From positions 1 to 31,954 of the forward strand of contig JBMOHS010000023.1 of the NCBI GenBank assembly GCA_049317725.1: a stretch of 31,954 nucleotides of DNA. The letters are read 5' to 3'. Every line of letters begins with the position of its first letter. Position 1 is the stretch's first letter. The notes under the pieces are model-generated. The model had not been told where the DNA came from, searched no databases, and worked only from the letters and a program-made list of their open reading frames with translations. A program made the position numbers and the translations under genes. Shown here piece by piece: positions 7,733-19,537 of the stretch. The stretch is from CAIOZW01 sp049317725 (GTDB lineage Bacteria > Acidobacteriota > Blastocatellia > RBC074).

Positions 7733-9853
7733 ATGATCTCAGAACGAAAAAAAGAGTCTGGCTGGCCGAGTGATACTGCGACCCTTCTTCGCGCCTATCG
7801 GACTATGTACCAATCGCGTCGATTGGACGACAAGGAGCTCCTGCTCAAGAAGCAGAACCGCATCTTCTTTCAGATCAGTGGCGCTGGGCATGAGGCGGTT
7901 CTGACCGCGGTCGGGATGCAGATGCGTCCGGGATATGACTGGTTTTACGCCTACTACCGCGACCGGGCGCTGGCGTTGGAGCTGGGCTTGACCCCGGCCG
8001 AGCAGTTGCTCAACGCGGTCGCGGCGAAGGAGGATCGTCTCTCGGGAGGGCGGCAGATGCCGTCTCACTGGGGCTGTCCGCGATTGCACATGGTCTCGAA
8101 ATCGTCCTGCACAGGGATGCAGTTTCTCCACGCGATTGGGACGGCGGAGGCTGGTTATCGCTATTCGATGATCGAGGAGATCGCCGATCGTGCCGAGCGA
8201 TTTCACGCGGATGAGGTCGTCTATGTCTCCGCTGGAGACGGGGCGACGAGCGAGGGGGAGTTCTGGGAGTCGCTCAACACCGCGACCAACCTGCAACTGC
8301 CGGTCTTCTATCTGATCGAGGACAATGGCTATGCCATCTCGACTCCGGTCGAGGTCCAGACGGTTGGAGGCAGCATCTCGCATCTCCTGCGAGGCTTCCC
8401 AGGGCTCAAGGTGATGGAGTGTGACGGGACGGACTTCCAGGAGAGCTACGCCGCCGTCGAGGAGTGCCTGCGCCACGTTCGTCAGCAGCGAGGGCCGGCA
8501 TTGTTGCACGCCCACGTCGTGCGCCCCTACTCCCACTCGCAATCGGATGATGAGGCGATGTATCGGCCCGAAGAGGAGCGGCAGCGGGAAGCGGCTCGGG
8601 ATCCAATCATCAAGCTCGAGCGATCTCTCCTGGAGAGCGCAGCGGTGACACCGGAAGAGCTTGAGCAGATCCGCCGCCAGATCGATGCGGAGTTGACGGA
8701 AATCACCGATCAGGTGCTTCAGTTGCCGCAACCGTCAAAGGATTCCGCGCTCGAGTTCGTCTACTCGCCCGAGGTAGATCCGACCTCGGCCGTCTTCGAC
8801 ACCGAGGCAAGTCCCGAGTTTGCTGGGAATGACCTGACGATGGTCGACCTGATCAACCGCTGCCTGCACGAGGAGATGGAGCACGATCCGCGGATTGTCG
8901 TGCTGGGGGAAGATGTCGCCGATGTCAGCCGGCAGCAGTACCTCGAGAAGGTCAAAGGCAAAGGAGGCGTCTTCAAGGTGACGGCCAACCTCCAGCGCCG
9001 GTTTGGCTCGCACCGAGTCTTCAACACACCGCTCGCCGAGGCCAACATCGTCGGGCGGTCGATGGGCATGGCGGTTCGAGGACTGAAGCCGCTTGCTGAG
9101 ATCCAGTTCTTCGACTACATCTGGCCGGCGTACATGCAGATGCGCAATGAGATCGCGGTCCTCCGCTGGCGTTCGGCCAATAATTGGAAATCGCCGATGG
9201 TGGTGCGAGTCCCGATCGGCGGGTACCTCAAGGGTGGGGCAATCTACCATAGCCAGTCGGGGGCCTCGCTCTTCACGGCAATCCCCGGATGGCGAGTGGT
9301 CCTTCCCTCGACCGCCCTCGACGCCTATGGGTTGCTGCGGACGGCGATCCGGTGCGACGATCCCGTTCTTTTTCTCGAACACAAGCATCTCTATCGCCAG
9401 ACGTACAACAAGAGTCCACATCCGGGAGCGGACTTTTCGATTCCGTTCGGGAAGGCAAAGGTGGTTCGGGAGGGACGGGATCTGACGATCATCACCTACG
9501 GAGCACTGGTCCAGCGGTCGGTGGTCGCGGCGAACCAGGCGGCGGAGCAGGCGGGGCTCCGGGTCGAGGTGATCGACCTGCGGACCCTCAGCCCCTACGA
9601 CTGGCACGCGATCGAACGGAGCGTCAAGAAGACGAGTCGTGCGATCGTTGCCTATGAGGATCCGCTTTCGTGGGGCTATGGTGCCGAGTTGGCAGCACGC
9701 ATCTCCTCCGAGCTTTTTGCCAATCTCGATGCCCCGGTGCGGCGGGTGGCGGCCCTCGACTGTTTTGTCGCTTATGCTCCCGAGGTAGAAGACGCGATCC
9801 TGCCTCAGACCGAGGATCTCCTGCGGGCGATTCGTGAAGTGGCGGCCTACTGA
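7733..9853 (+). CDS. Fused 2-oxo acid dehydrogenase E1 (alpha+beta)
   Basis: A 706-residue single-chain E1 of the thiamine-diphosphate-dependent 2-oxo acid dehydrogenase type. Residues about 15-340 are the alpha part, with GDGATSEGEF (168-177) and EDNGYAIS (Asn198) forming the ThDP/Mg motif. Residues about 365-706 are the beta part, with VVLGEDVADVS, FNTPLAEANIVGRSMGMA, AIYHSQSG and FLEHKHLYRQ. The fusion resembles chains annotated as 2-oxoisovalerate or pyruvate dehydrogenase E1; sequence alone does not settle the substrate. Neither the E2 nor the E3 gene is nearby. The ATG at 7733 has only a weak Shine-Dalgarno; it is preferred over 7553 because of the promoter and the family's usual N-terminus. 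The MOSC gene follows after 27 bases. Confidence 0.92.
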   Translation: MISERKKESGWPSDTATLLRAYRTMYQSRRLDDKELLLKKQNRIFFQISGAGHEAVLTAVGMQMRPGYDWFYAYYRDRALALELGLTPAEQLLNAVAAKEDRLSGGRQMPSHWGCPRLHMVSKSSCTGMQFLHAIGTAEAGYRYSMIEEIADRAERFHADEVVYVSAGDGATSEGEFWESLNTATNLQLPVFYLIEDNGYAISTPVEVQTVGGSISHLLRGFPGLKVMECDGTDFQESYAAVEECLRHVRQQRGPALLHAHVVRPYSHSQSDDEAMYRPEEERQREAARDPIIKLERSLLESAAVTPEELEQIRRQIDAELTEITDQVLQLPQPSKDSALEFVYSPEVDPTSAVFDTEASPEFAGNDLTMVDLINRCLHEEMEHDPRIVVLGEDVADVSRQQYLEKVKGKGGVFKVTANLQRRFGSHRVFNTPLAEANIVGRSMGMAVRGLKPLAEIQFFDYIWPAYMQMRNEIAVLRWRSANNWKSPMVVRVPIGGYLKGGAIYHSQSGASLFTAIPGWRVVLPSTALDAYGLLRTAIRCDDPVLFLEHKHLYRQTYNKSPHPGADFSIPFGKAKVVREGRDLTIITYGALVQRSVVAANQAAEQAGLRVEVIDLRTLSPYDWHAIERSVKKTSRAIVAYEDPLSWGYGAELAARISSELFANLDAPVRRVAALDCFVAYAPEVEDAILPQTEDLLRAIREVAAY

Positions 9854-9880
9854 GGTGGCAACAAATTCGGGGGGCGGGAG

Positions 9881-10432
9881 ATGGGCAATCCAGACGAGCG
9901 ACCCGACACAGAGGAGAGGCCATTGGGCAGGCCGGTGCTCCTCCGCATTCATCTCGGCGAACGAAAGGGTGAGGGGAAGGCGGCCGTGGCCGAGGCCGAG
10001 TTGATCGCGGCGTACGGATTGCGTGGGGATCGCCACGCTGGCCGGGATCCTCACCGACAGGTCAGCCTCTTTGCCGAGGAGGTTCGGCGAGAGTTGCTCG
10101 CGGAAGGGCTGCCCATGCCGGCTGACCGCTTGAGCGCCAATTTCTTTACAGACCACCTCGCGCTGGACCAGCTCCGACCCGGGATGCGCCTCCGGATTGG
10201 GACAGCCGAACTGGAGATCACCGAGGCGCGTCAGCCTTGCCGATCGATTACCCGGATCGACCATCGCCTTCCCAAACGGCTCTACGGTCGATGTGGCCAG
10301 TTGGCCCGCGTGCTGCGGAGCGGATCGGTCCGTCCGGGGGACGTGATCGAGATCCTCCCGCCTGATCCGACTGCCCCGCTACCTGAGACAGAGACCACGG
10401 ACTCACTCCGCCAACCCTCCCTCTTCGATTGA
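9881..10432 (+). CDS. MOSC domain protein
   Basis: A 183-residue protein made almost wholly of a MOSC domain, the C-terminal fold of molybdenum cofactor sulfurases that is thought to bind Moco or carry sulfur. Visible features are GLRGDRHAGR (47-56), SANFFTDHL and the conserved cysteine Cys120 in QPCRSITR. This is the stand-alone type, without mARC's N-terminal beta-barrel or the NifS-like half. Its substrate is unknown. GGGAG directly precedes the ATG. It lies 27 bases after the E1 gene and probably shares its transcript; a possible role in metal-sulfur or Moco enzyme maturation is inference. Confidence 0.85.
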   Translation: MGNPDERPDTEERPLGRPVLLRIHLGERKGEGKAAVAEAELIAAYGLRGDRHAGRDPHRQVSLFAEEVRRELLAEGLPMPADRLSANFFTDHLALDQLRPGMRLRIGTAELEITEARQPCRSITRIDHRLPKRLYGRCGQLARVLRSGSVRPGDVIEILPPDPTAPLPETETTDSLRQPSLFD

Positions 10433-10460
10433 TTGCGCACCCTCATCGTCTCCCTCTTTG

Positions 10461-10472
10461 GGGAAATTTCCC
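10461..10472. promoter_or_regulatory. 12-base perfect palindrome
   Basis: GGGAAATTTCCC reads the same on both strands and is followed by TTTCTTCCCCC on the plus strand. It has no loop, so it is more like a protein-binding site than a hairpin terminator for the MOSC gene. No regulator is identified. Confidence 0.3.
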
Positions 10473-10639
10473 TTTCTTCCCCCACAGACCCGTTCTGGTT
10501 GCGGATCATTCCCCACGATCCCTCGTCATCACCTGTTGTCTCCGGCTGCTCCTGCTTCCCGGTCGAAGGGGGGGCGGTGCCACAAGTGCTGCCTCTCACA
10601 ATGGGTTGACTTGAAGGCTACGGATTCGGACCGCCTTGG

Positions 10640-10654
10640 GGAACGGGTCGTTCC
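10640..10654. promoter_or_regulatory. Inverted repeat, possible nifJ operator
   Basis: GGAACG-GGT-CGTTCC is a perfect 6-base inverted repeat. A second overlapping one, TTCC-GTTCT-GGAA (10651-10663), follows. They overlie a weak promoter-like pair about 160 bases before nifJ. A repressor site is inferred from the geometry only. Confidence 0.35.
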
Positions 10655-10762
10655 GTTCTGGAATAGGGTTTGCACTTTCCCTCGTTTCTGGAGAGGCGTG
10701 TTCTGCGAAGGGAGCAGGGGGAGCAGGCCGAGTCCGCTGGAAGGGACGAGCCCCCTCCAACG

Positions 10763-10807
10763 CCCGGAAGACCCAAAAGACCCAAAAGACCCGGAAGACC
10801 CAAAAGA
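10763..10807 (+). repeat. Five-unit 9-bp tandem repeat before nifJ
   Basis: There are five consecutive 9-base units in two versions, CCCGGAAGA (A) and CCCAAAAGA (B), in the order A B B A B. The last unit runs into the GAGAGG Shine-Dalgarno and the ATG begins 9 bases after the array. The array is in frame with nifJ, but the NifJ family begins at the ATG at 10817, so it is read here as leader. Confidence 0.9.
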
Positions 10808-10816
10808 GAGGACAGC

Positions 10817-14404
<3,588 letters not shown>

Positions 14405-14449
14405 TGGCTGTTGGAGGAGATCGGCCCAAGAGGCCGCTCGGGAGGCAAG

Positions 14450-15457
14450 ATGGACCTCAAGACGACATATCTGGGAATGCGGTTGCGCACCCCGCTGGTG
14501 GTCTCCGCGTCGCCCCTCTCGGAAGGGCTCGACGCGATTCGACGGATGGAGGACGCCGGCGCTGCTGCAATTGTCCTCTATTCGCTCTTCGAGGAGCAGT
14601 TGACCCGGGAATCGCAGGAACTCGAGCACCATCTGACACACGGGACGGAGAGCTTTGCCGAGGCCCTGACCTACTTTCCCGCCGCCGGCGAATTCCACCT
14701 CGGCCCGGAAGGCTATCTTGACCACATTCGACGGGCAAAAGAGGCGGTCGAGGTCCCGATCATTGGCAGCCTCAACGGGAGTACGGCAGGGGGCTGGACC
14801 GCCTATGCACGCCAGATCGAAGCCGCTGGGGCTGACGCCCTGGAACTCAACATCTACTCCATTCCCACCAACGCCTACCGCACCGGAGCAGAAGTCGAAG
14901 AGGCCTGCCTCGAGATTCTCAAACAGGTCAAGGCCGAGGTCCGCATTCCCGTCGCCGTCAAGTTGAGCCCTTTCTACAGCAACATGGCCTATATGGCCCG
15001 GCGGCTGGCGGAAGCGGGGGCCGATGGGTTGGTTCTCTTCAATCGCTTCTATCAGCCAGACATCAATCTCGAGCAGTTGGAGGTACAACCACACATCATT
15101 CTCAGCACGCCGATGGCACTGCGGCTGCCGATGCGGTGGATCGCCCTGCTCCACGGGCGGGTGGGGACGAGCCTCGCCGCGACCAGCGGGATCCACACCT
15201 CCCAGGACGTGCTGAAGATGGTCATGGCGGGGGCCGACGTGACGATGCTCTGCTCGACGCTCTATCGCCACGGGATTGAGTACATCCGGACGATCGAGCG
15301 GGAGATGGTCGATTGGATGACCGAGCACGAGTACGACTCGATCGAGCAGATGCATGGCAGCATGAGCCAGCACAACTGCCCCGACCCCACCCAGTTTGAG
15401 CGGGCCCAGTACATCAAGACCTTGCATAGCTTCAAAGCGGCAACCGATCGCGCCTGA
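14450..15457 (+). CDS. Dihydroorotate dehydrogenase-like flavoprotein
   Basis: A 335-residue TIM-barrel protein of the dihydroorotate dehydrogenase superfamily, expected to bind FMN. It starts MDLKTTYLGMRLRTPLVVSA. Later motifs are GSLNGSTAGGW, ELNIYSIPTNAYRTG, IPVAVKLSPFYSNM and GADVTMLCSTLYRHG. Where class 1 DHODs have N-x-SCPN with the catalytic cysteine, this protein has N-I-Y-S-I-P-T-N, so it is probably not a pyrimidine-synthesis enzyme; its substrate is unknown. DHOD-like proteins of this sort commonly sit next to nifJ in bacteria, which suggests a linked redox role. GGAGG with about 5 bases of spacing selects the ATG at 14450 over a TTG at 14411. The frame after its stop stays open into the next gene. 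Confidence 0.85.
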   Translation: MDLKTTYLGMRLRTPLVVSASPLSEGLDAIRRMEDAGAAAIVLYSLFEEQLTRESQELEHHLTHGTESFAEALTYFPAAGEFHLGPEGYLDHIRRAKEAVEVPIIGSLNGSTAGGWTAYARQIEAAGADALELNIYSIPTNAYRTGAEVEEACLEILKQVKAEVRIPVAVKLSPFYSNMAYMARRLAEAGADGLVLFNRFYQPDINLEQLEVQPHIILSTPMALRLPMRWIALLHGRVGTSLAATSGIHTSQDVLKMVMAGADVTMLCSTLYRHGIEYIRTIEREMVDWMTEHEYDSIEQMHGSMSQHNCPDPTQFERAQYIKTLHSFKAATDRA

Positions 15458-15565
15458 GACGGCAAGGGCGCTGGCGCTGGAAGGAGAGAACGACATCGAC
15501 ACATCTCAAGCAGGAACAGCGGGACGGGTACGACGAGCGAACGACGGGACTTTCTCAAGACCGCG

Positions 15566-16789
15566 ATGGCGGGATTGACATTGCTCTTCACCGAGGAAGA
15601 GTTGCGGGCCGCGATCAACTGGGACGATGAGCAGCCGATCCAAGGGCCACCCGTCCGATTCGGCGTGATCGGACTCGGTCAATGGGGGCGGGAGCTGCTG
15701 ACCCACCTGACCCGTCTACCGGCCGCCAATGTCACCACACTCTGCGATCTCTATCCCCCCTCGTTGCGACGGAGCGCCGAATTGGCACCCAAGGCGACGC
15801 CCGTCGAAGACTACCGCCGCCTGCTCGAATCGAAGGAGGTCGAGGCCGTCGTCGTGGCGACTCCGACCCACCTCCACCGCGAGGTGGTCTTGGCCGCGCT
15901 GCAAGCCGGCAAGCACGTCTACTGTGAAGCGCCCCTCGCGACGACGATCGAGGATGCGGCAGCGATTGCCCGGGCGGCGCAACAGGCTCCCAATCTCCGC
16001 TTTCAAGCCGGTCTGCAGGGGCGATCGAACGCGCTTTACCGGCACATTCACCAATTTGTCCAGACGGGCGTCCTCGGTCAGACGGCGCAGGTCTACTCGC
16101 AGGCCAACCGGAAGGAGAGTTGGCGAAGGCCCGCTCCCAATGCCGAGCGCGAGCGGGAACTCAACTGGCATCTTGCCAGGGCGACCTCCATCGGGCTCCC
16201 AGGGGAGTTGGGTATCCACCACTTCGATTTGACGAGCTGGTACCTGCGCGCACGGCCACAGTCCGTGCAAGGATTCGGTGCGATCATGAATTGGAACGAT
16301 GGGCGCGAGATTCCCGACACGGTGCAATGCCTCCTGGAATACCCCAAGAATCTGCGTCAGATCTTCTCCTCGACCCTGGCGAGTTCCTTCAGTGGCGCCT
16401 ACTCCCTGATGCAAGGGAGTGACAGCAGCCTCCTCCTCCGGGAGAACCGTGGGTGGATGGTCAAGGAGGCCGACTCTCCCCTTCTTGGCTGGGAGGTCTA
16501 CGCCAAAAAGGAGGAGATTCATAACGAGACAGGGATCTGCATGGTGGCCGACGCGACCAAACTCCTTGAAGCGGGCAAAGAGCCGGGTCAAGAGGGGTCG
16601 ATGGAGCCAAGCCAGTCTGCGCCAGCCCTGGCTCTCTCCCATTTTGTTCGCAGCATCCGGGAAGAGAAACCCGTCGCCTGCACGGCCCTCCAGGGCTACC
16701 AAGCCAATGTTGTCGCCATCAAGGCGCACGAAGCGGTGATGAGTGGGACACGGGTGACGATTCCGGCTTCTTTATATGAAATCGCCTGA
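15566..16789 (+). CDS. Gfo/Idh/MocA family oxidoreductase (unclear start)
   Basis: From the first ATG the protein has 407 residues. It contains the Rossmann motif FGVIGLGQWGRE, VVVATPTHLHREVVL, and the C-terminal family motif GELGIHHFDLTSWYL. The usual EKP, whose lysine contacts cofactor and substrate, is replaced by EAP (Ala122 in YCEAPLA). The in-frame codons just before the ATG encode TTSERRDFLKTA, a twin-arginine motif, so the real protein very likely starts upstream. However, there is no ATG, GTG or TTG between the previous gene's stop (15455-15457) and 15566, and the ATG has no Shine-Dalgarno. AAGGAGAG lies at 15481-15488, and the nearest candidate in-frame codon is ATC at 15503. A mutated start, rare codon initiation or sequence error could each explain this. 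The paralogous gene downstream suggests a shared exported pathway; substrate unknown. Confidence 0.85.
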   Translation: MAGLTLLFTEEELRAAINWDDEQPIQGPPVRFGVIGLGQWGRELLTHLTRLPAANVTTLCDLYPPSLRRSAELAPKATPVEDYRRLLESKEVEAVVVATPTHLHREVVLAALQAGKHVYCEAPLATTIEDAAAIARAAQQAPNLRFQAGLQGRSNALYRHIHQFVQTGVLGQTAQVYSQANRKESWRRPAPNAERERELNWHLARATSIGLPGELGIHHFDLTSWYLRARPQSVQGFGAIMNWNDGREIPDTVQCLLEYPKNLRQIFSSTLASSFSGAYSLMQGSDSSLLLRENRGWMVKEADSPLLGWEVYAKKEEIHNETGICMVADATKLLEAGKEPGQEGSMEPSQSAPALALSHFVRSIREEKPVACTALQGYQANVVAIKAHEAVMSGTRVTIPASLYEIA

Positions 16790-16826
16790 TCGACCCATCA
16801 GAGGTCGATGTCTGGAGGAAGATGCT

Positions 16827-18143
<1,317 letters not shown>

Positions 18144-18155
18144 TCGGGGCTCACG

Positions 18156-18199
18156 CTCCGATGACGCGTCGGAGGGGCCTCTCCTCAGCGGGGCCCCTC
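18156..18199 (+). other. Two overlapping stem-loops before the ApbE gene
   Basis: Hairpin A pairs CTCCGA (18156-18161) with TCGGAG (18169-18174). Hairpin B pairs GAGGGGCC (18172-18179) with GGCCCCTC (18192-18199), with a 12-base loop and a mildly T-rich downstream segment. The arms share GAG at 18172-18174, so the two cannot both form fully. This may be a terminator or attenuator between the Gfo/Idh genes and the ApbE-like gene. It also argues against a start at 18161 for the latter. Confidence 0.45.
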
Positions 18200-18238
18200 A
18201 CTTTGCCTCTTTCGGGGATGGAGGTGGGGCAGAAAACG

Positions 18239-19144
18239 ATGCGACTCTCTCGACACGCCATGGCGACCCGTTTTGAGCTGCTTCTTCCCGGGGAGGAAGA
18301 GCCCTTCCGACGGGCGGCGGGAGAAGAGGCGCTCCGGGAAGTGGAGCGCCTGGAATCATTGCTCAGCTTCTACCGACCCGAAAGCGAGATCGCCCACTTC
18401 AACCGTCGCGCCGGGGAGGGTTGGATCCAAGTCACCCCGCCCTTTTTCTATCTGTTGCAGCGCTGTGCTGGCTACACCCAGTTGACAGATGGAGCCTTCG
18501 ACGTCACCGTCGGACCTTTGATGCGGGCTTGGCGGTCTGGCACGATTCCAGAGGGACCCCAACTGCAGGAGGTACGGGAGCGAACCGGGATGGGCCACCT
18601 GCGCTTTGACGAGGCGACCTTCTCGATTGGATCGGAGACCCTTGGGGTGGAGATCGATCTGGGCGGTTTTGGAAAAGGGCACGCCGTCGAGGTCGCCCTG
18701 CGGGCTCTTCGCGAAAATGGAGTGTCCAGTGCCTTGCTTCACGGGGGGACCAGCTCCATCGGAGTGATCGGGCGTCCACCGGATCGGGAGGCATGGTCGA
18801 TCGAGCTGCAAGCTCCTTTTGAGAGCGACGGGGAGCCAATCCGGGTCGACTTGGTGGATGCGTCGCTCTCCCTCTCCGCAGTGCACGGCAGATCGTTCCG
18901 GATTGGGGAGAAGGAGTATGGCCACGTCCTTGACCCCGCGACCGGCTGGCCCGTCGATCGCGCGCTGGCTGCCGTTGCCATAGGCCCGTCGGCGAGTGTC
19001 TGCGAAGTGCTCTCGACCGCCCTGCTGGTCAAGGGACCGGCTTGGCTGCCTGTTTGCGTTGAACGATTCCCAGGCTATTACGGGTATGTCGTCGCCCCGC
19101 ACCCCCAGGATGGATCTCCTCACACGTTTCGTACGTCCGAGTAG
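18239..19144 (+). CDS. ApbE-like FAD:protein FMN transferase
   Basis: A 301-residue ApbE-family protein. The family transfers FMN from FAD onto a threonine or serine of target proteins. Visible motifs are HAMATRFEL, LTDGAFDVTVGPLMRAW, IDLGGFGKGHAVE, LLHGGTSSIGVIG and GHVLDPATGWPVD. Some positions differ from well-studied members: the Mg-site segment usually ADxLST reads CEVLST, and the usual N-x-GG-D segment reads LHGGTSS. It may be a divergent subfamily whose activity should not be assumed. No signal peptide or lipobox is seen, so it appears cytoplasmic, unlike many ApbE proteins. GGAGGTG at 18220-18226 points to the ATG at 18239; 18161 and 18218 are less likely. No flavinylation target motif (D-G-A-T-x-A-T type) was seen in any protein in the window. 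Confidence 0.82.
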   Translation: MRLSRHAMATRFELLLPGEEEPFRRAAGEEALREVERLESLLSFYRPESEIAHFNRRAGEGWIQVTPPFFYLLQRCAGYTQLTDGAFDVTVGPLMRAWRSGTIPEGPQLQEVRERTGMGHLRFDEATFSIGSETLGVEIDLGGFGKGHAVEVALRALRENGVSSALLHGGTSSIGVIGRPPDREAWSIELQAPFESDGEPIRVDLVDASLSLSAVHGRSFRIGEKEYGHVLDPATGWPVDRALAAVAIGPSASVCEVLSTALLVKGPAWLPVCVERFPGYYGYVVAPHPQDGSPHTFRTSE

Positions 19145-19250
19145 CCCCTCTCTTCGCGGGGGTGGCGGAGGCGGCCTCACTCGACCGGCTCAACCGGACG
19201 TGTCGGGTTGGAGAGATTGGAATTCAGGAGAATAACAGGAAGAGAGCCAA

Positions 19251-19335
<85 letters not shown>

Positions 19336-19350
19336 TGATGAACCGGAAGC

Positions 19351-19379
19351 ACTATAACGGGGTGTTTCGTTACGGTCAA
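19351..19379 (-). promoter_or_regulatory. Near-consensus promoter of tRNA-Leu
   Basis: On the minus strand, TTGACC (19374-19379) and TATAGT (19351-19356) are separated by exactly 17 bases. The -10 box ends 16 bases before the tRNA's 5' end. Each box matches the sigma70 consensus at five of six positions, as expected for a stable RNA gene. Confidence 0.75.
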
Positions 19380-19424
19380 GCCGTGTTTCCGCTTCACAAA
19401 CGGAAGTGGAGCCCTTGGGCAGAC

Positions 19425-19453
19425 TTGGCAATCCTCGAGAGATGGCGCACAAT
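19425..19453 (+). promoter_or_regulatory. Possible promoter of the CocE-type hydrolase gene
   Basis: TTGGCA (19425-19430) and CACAAT (19448-19453) are 17 bases apart on the plus strand. This would leave a leader of roughly 80 bases before the ATG at 19538. It diverges from the tRNA promoter about 45 bases away. Confidence 0.4.
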
Positions 19454-19537
19454 CGGCCCCGGTACAAGGGGAGTCCACTGGACCAAAATCATTCCCCGAT
19501 TCATCTCCAGACTTTCTGCACAAGAGAGGAGCACAGG

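Larger units (their letters stand above)
10433..10816. other. Intergenic stretch upstream of nifJ
   Basis: This 384-base stretch has no credible gene. It contains a perfect 12-base palindrome (10461-10472), an inverted repeat (10640-10654) beside a weak promoter-like pair (TTGGGG 10636-10641 and TGGAAT 10659-10664, 17 bases apart), and a five-unit 9-base tandem repeat just before the nifJ ribosome binding site. Its length and structure suggest that nifJ is expressed separately from the E1-MOSC pair. Confidence 0.55.

Noticed and set aside
10763..10807. The nifJ-proximal repeat as a CRISPR array
   Set aside because: The units are 9 bases, contiguous and without spacers.
15455..15490. TGA of the DHOD-like gene as a selenocysteine or readthrough codon joining it to the Gfo/Idh gene
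   Set aside because: The DHOD-like protein ends at a natural family end, no convincing SECIS hairpin follows, and the Tat motif just downstream fits a separate N-terminus.
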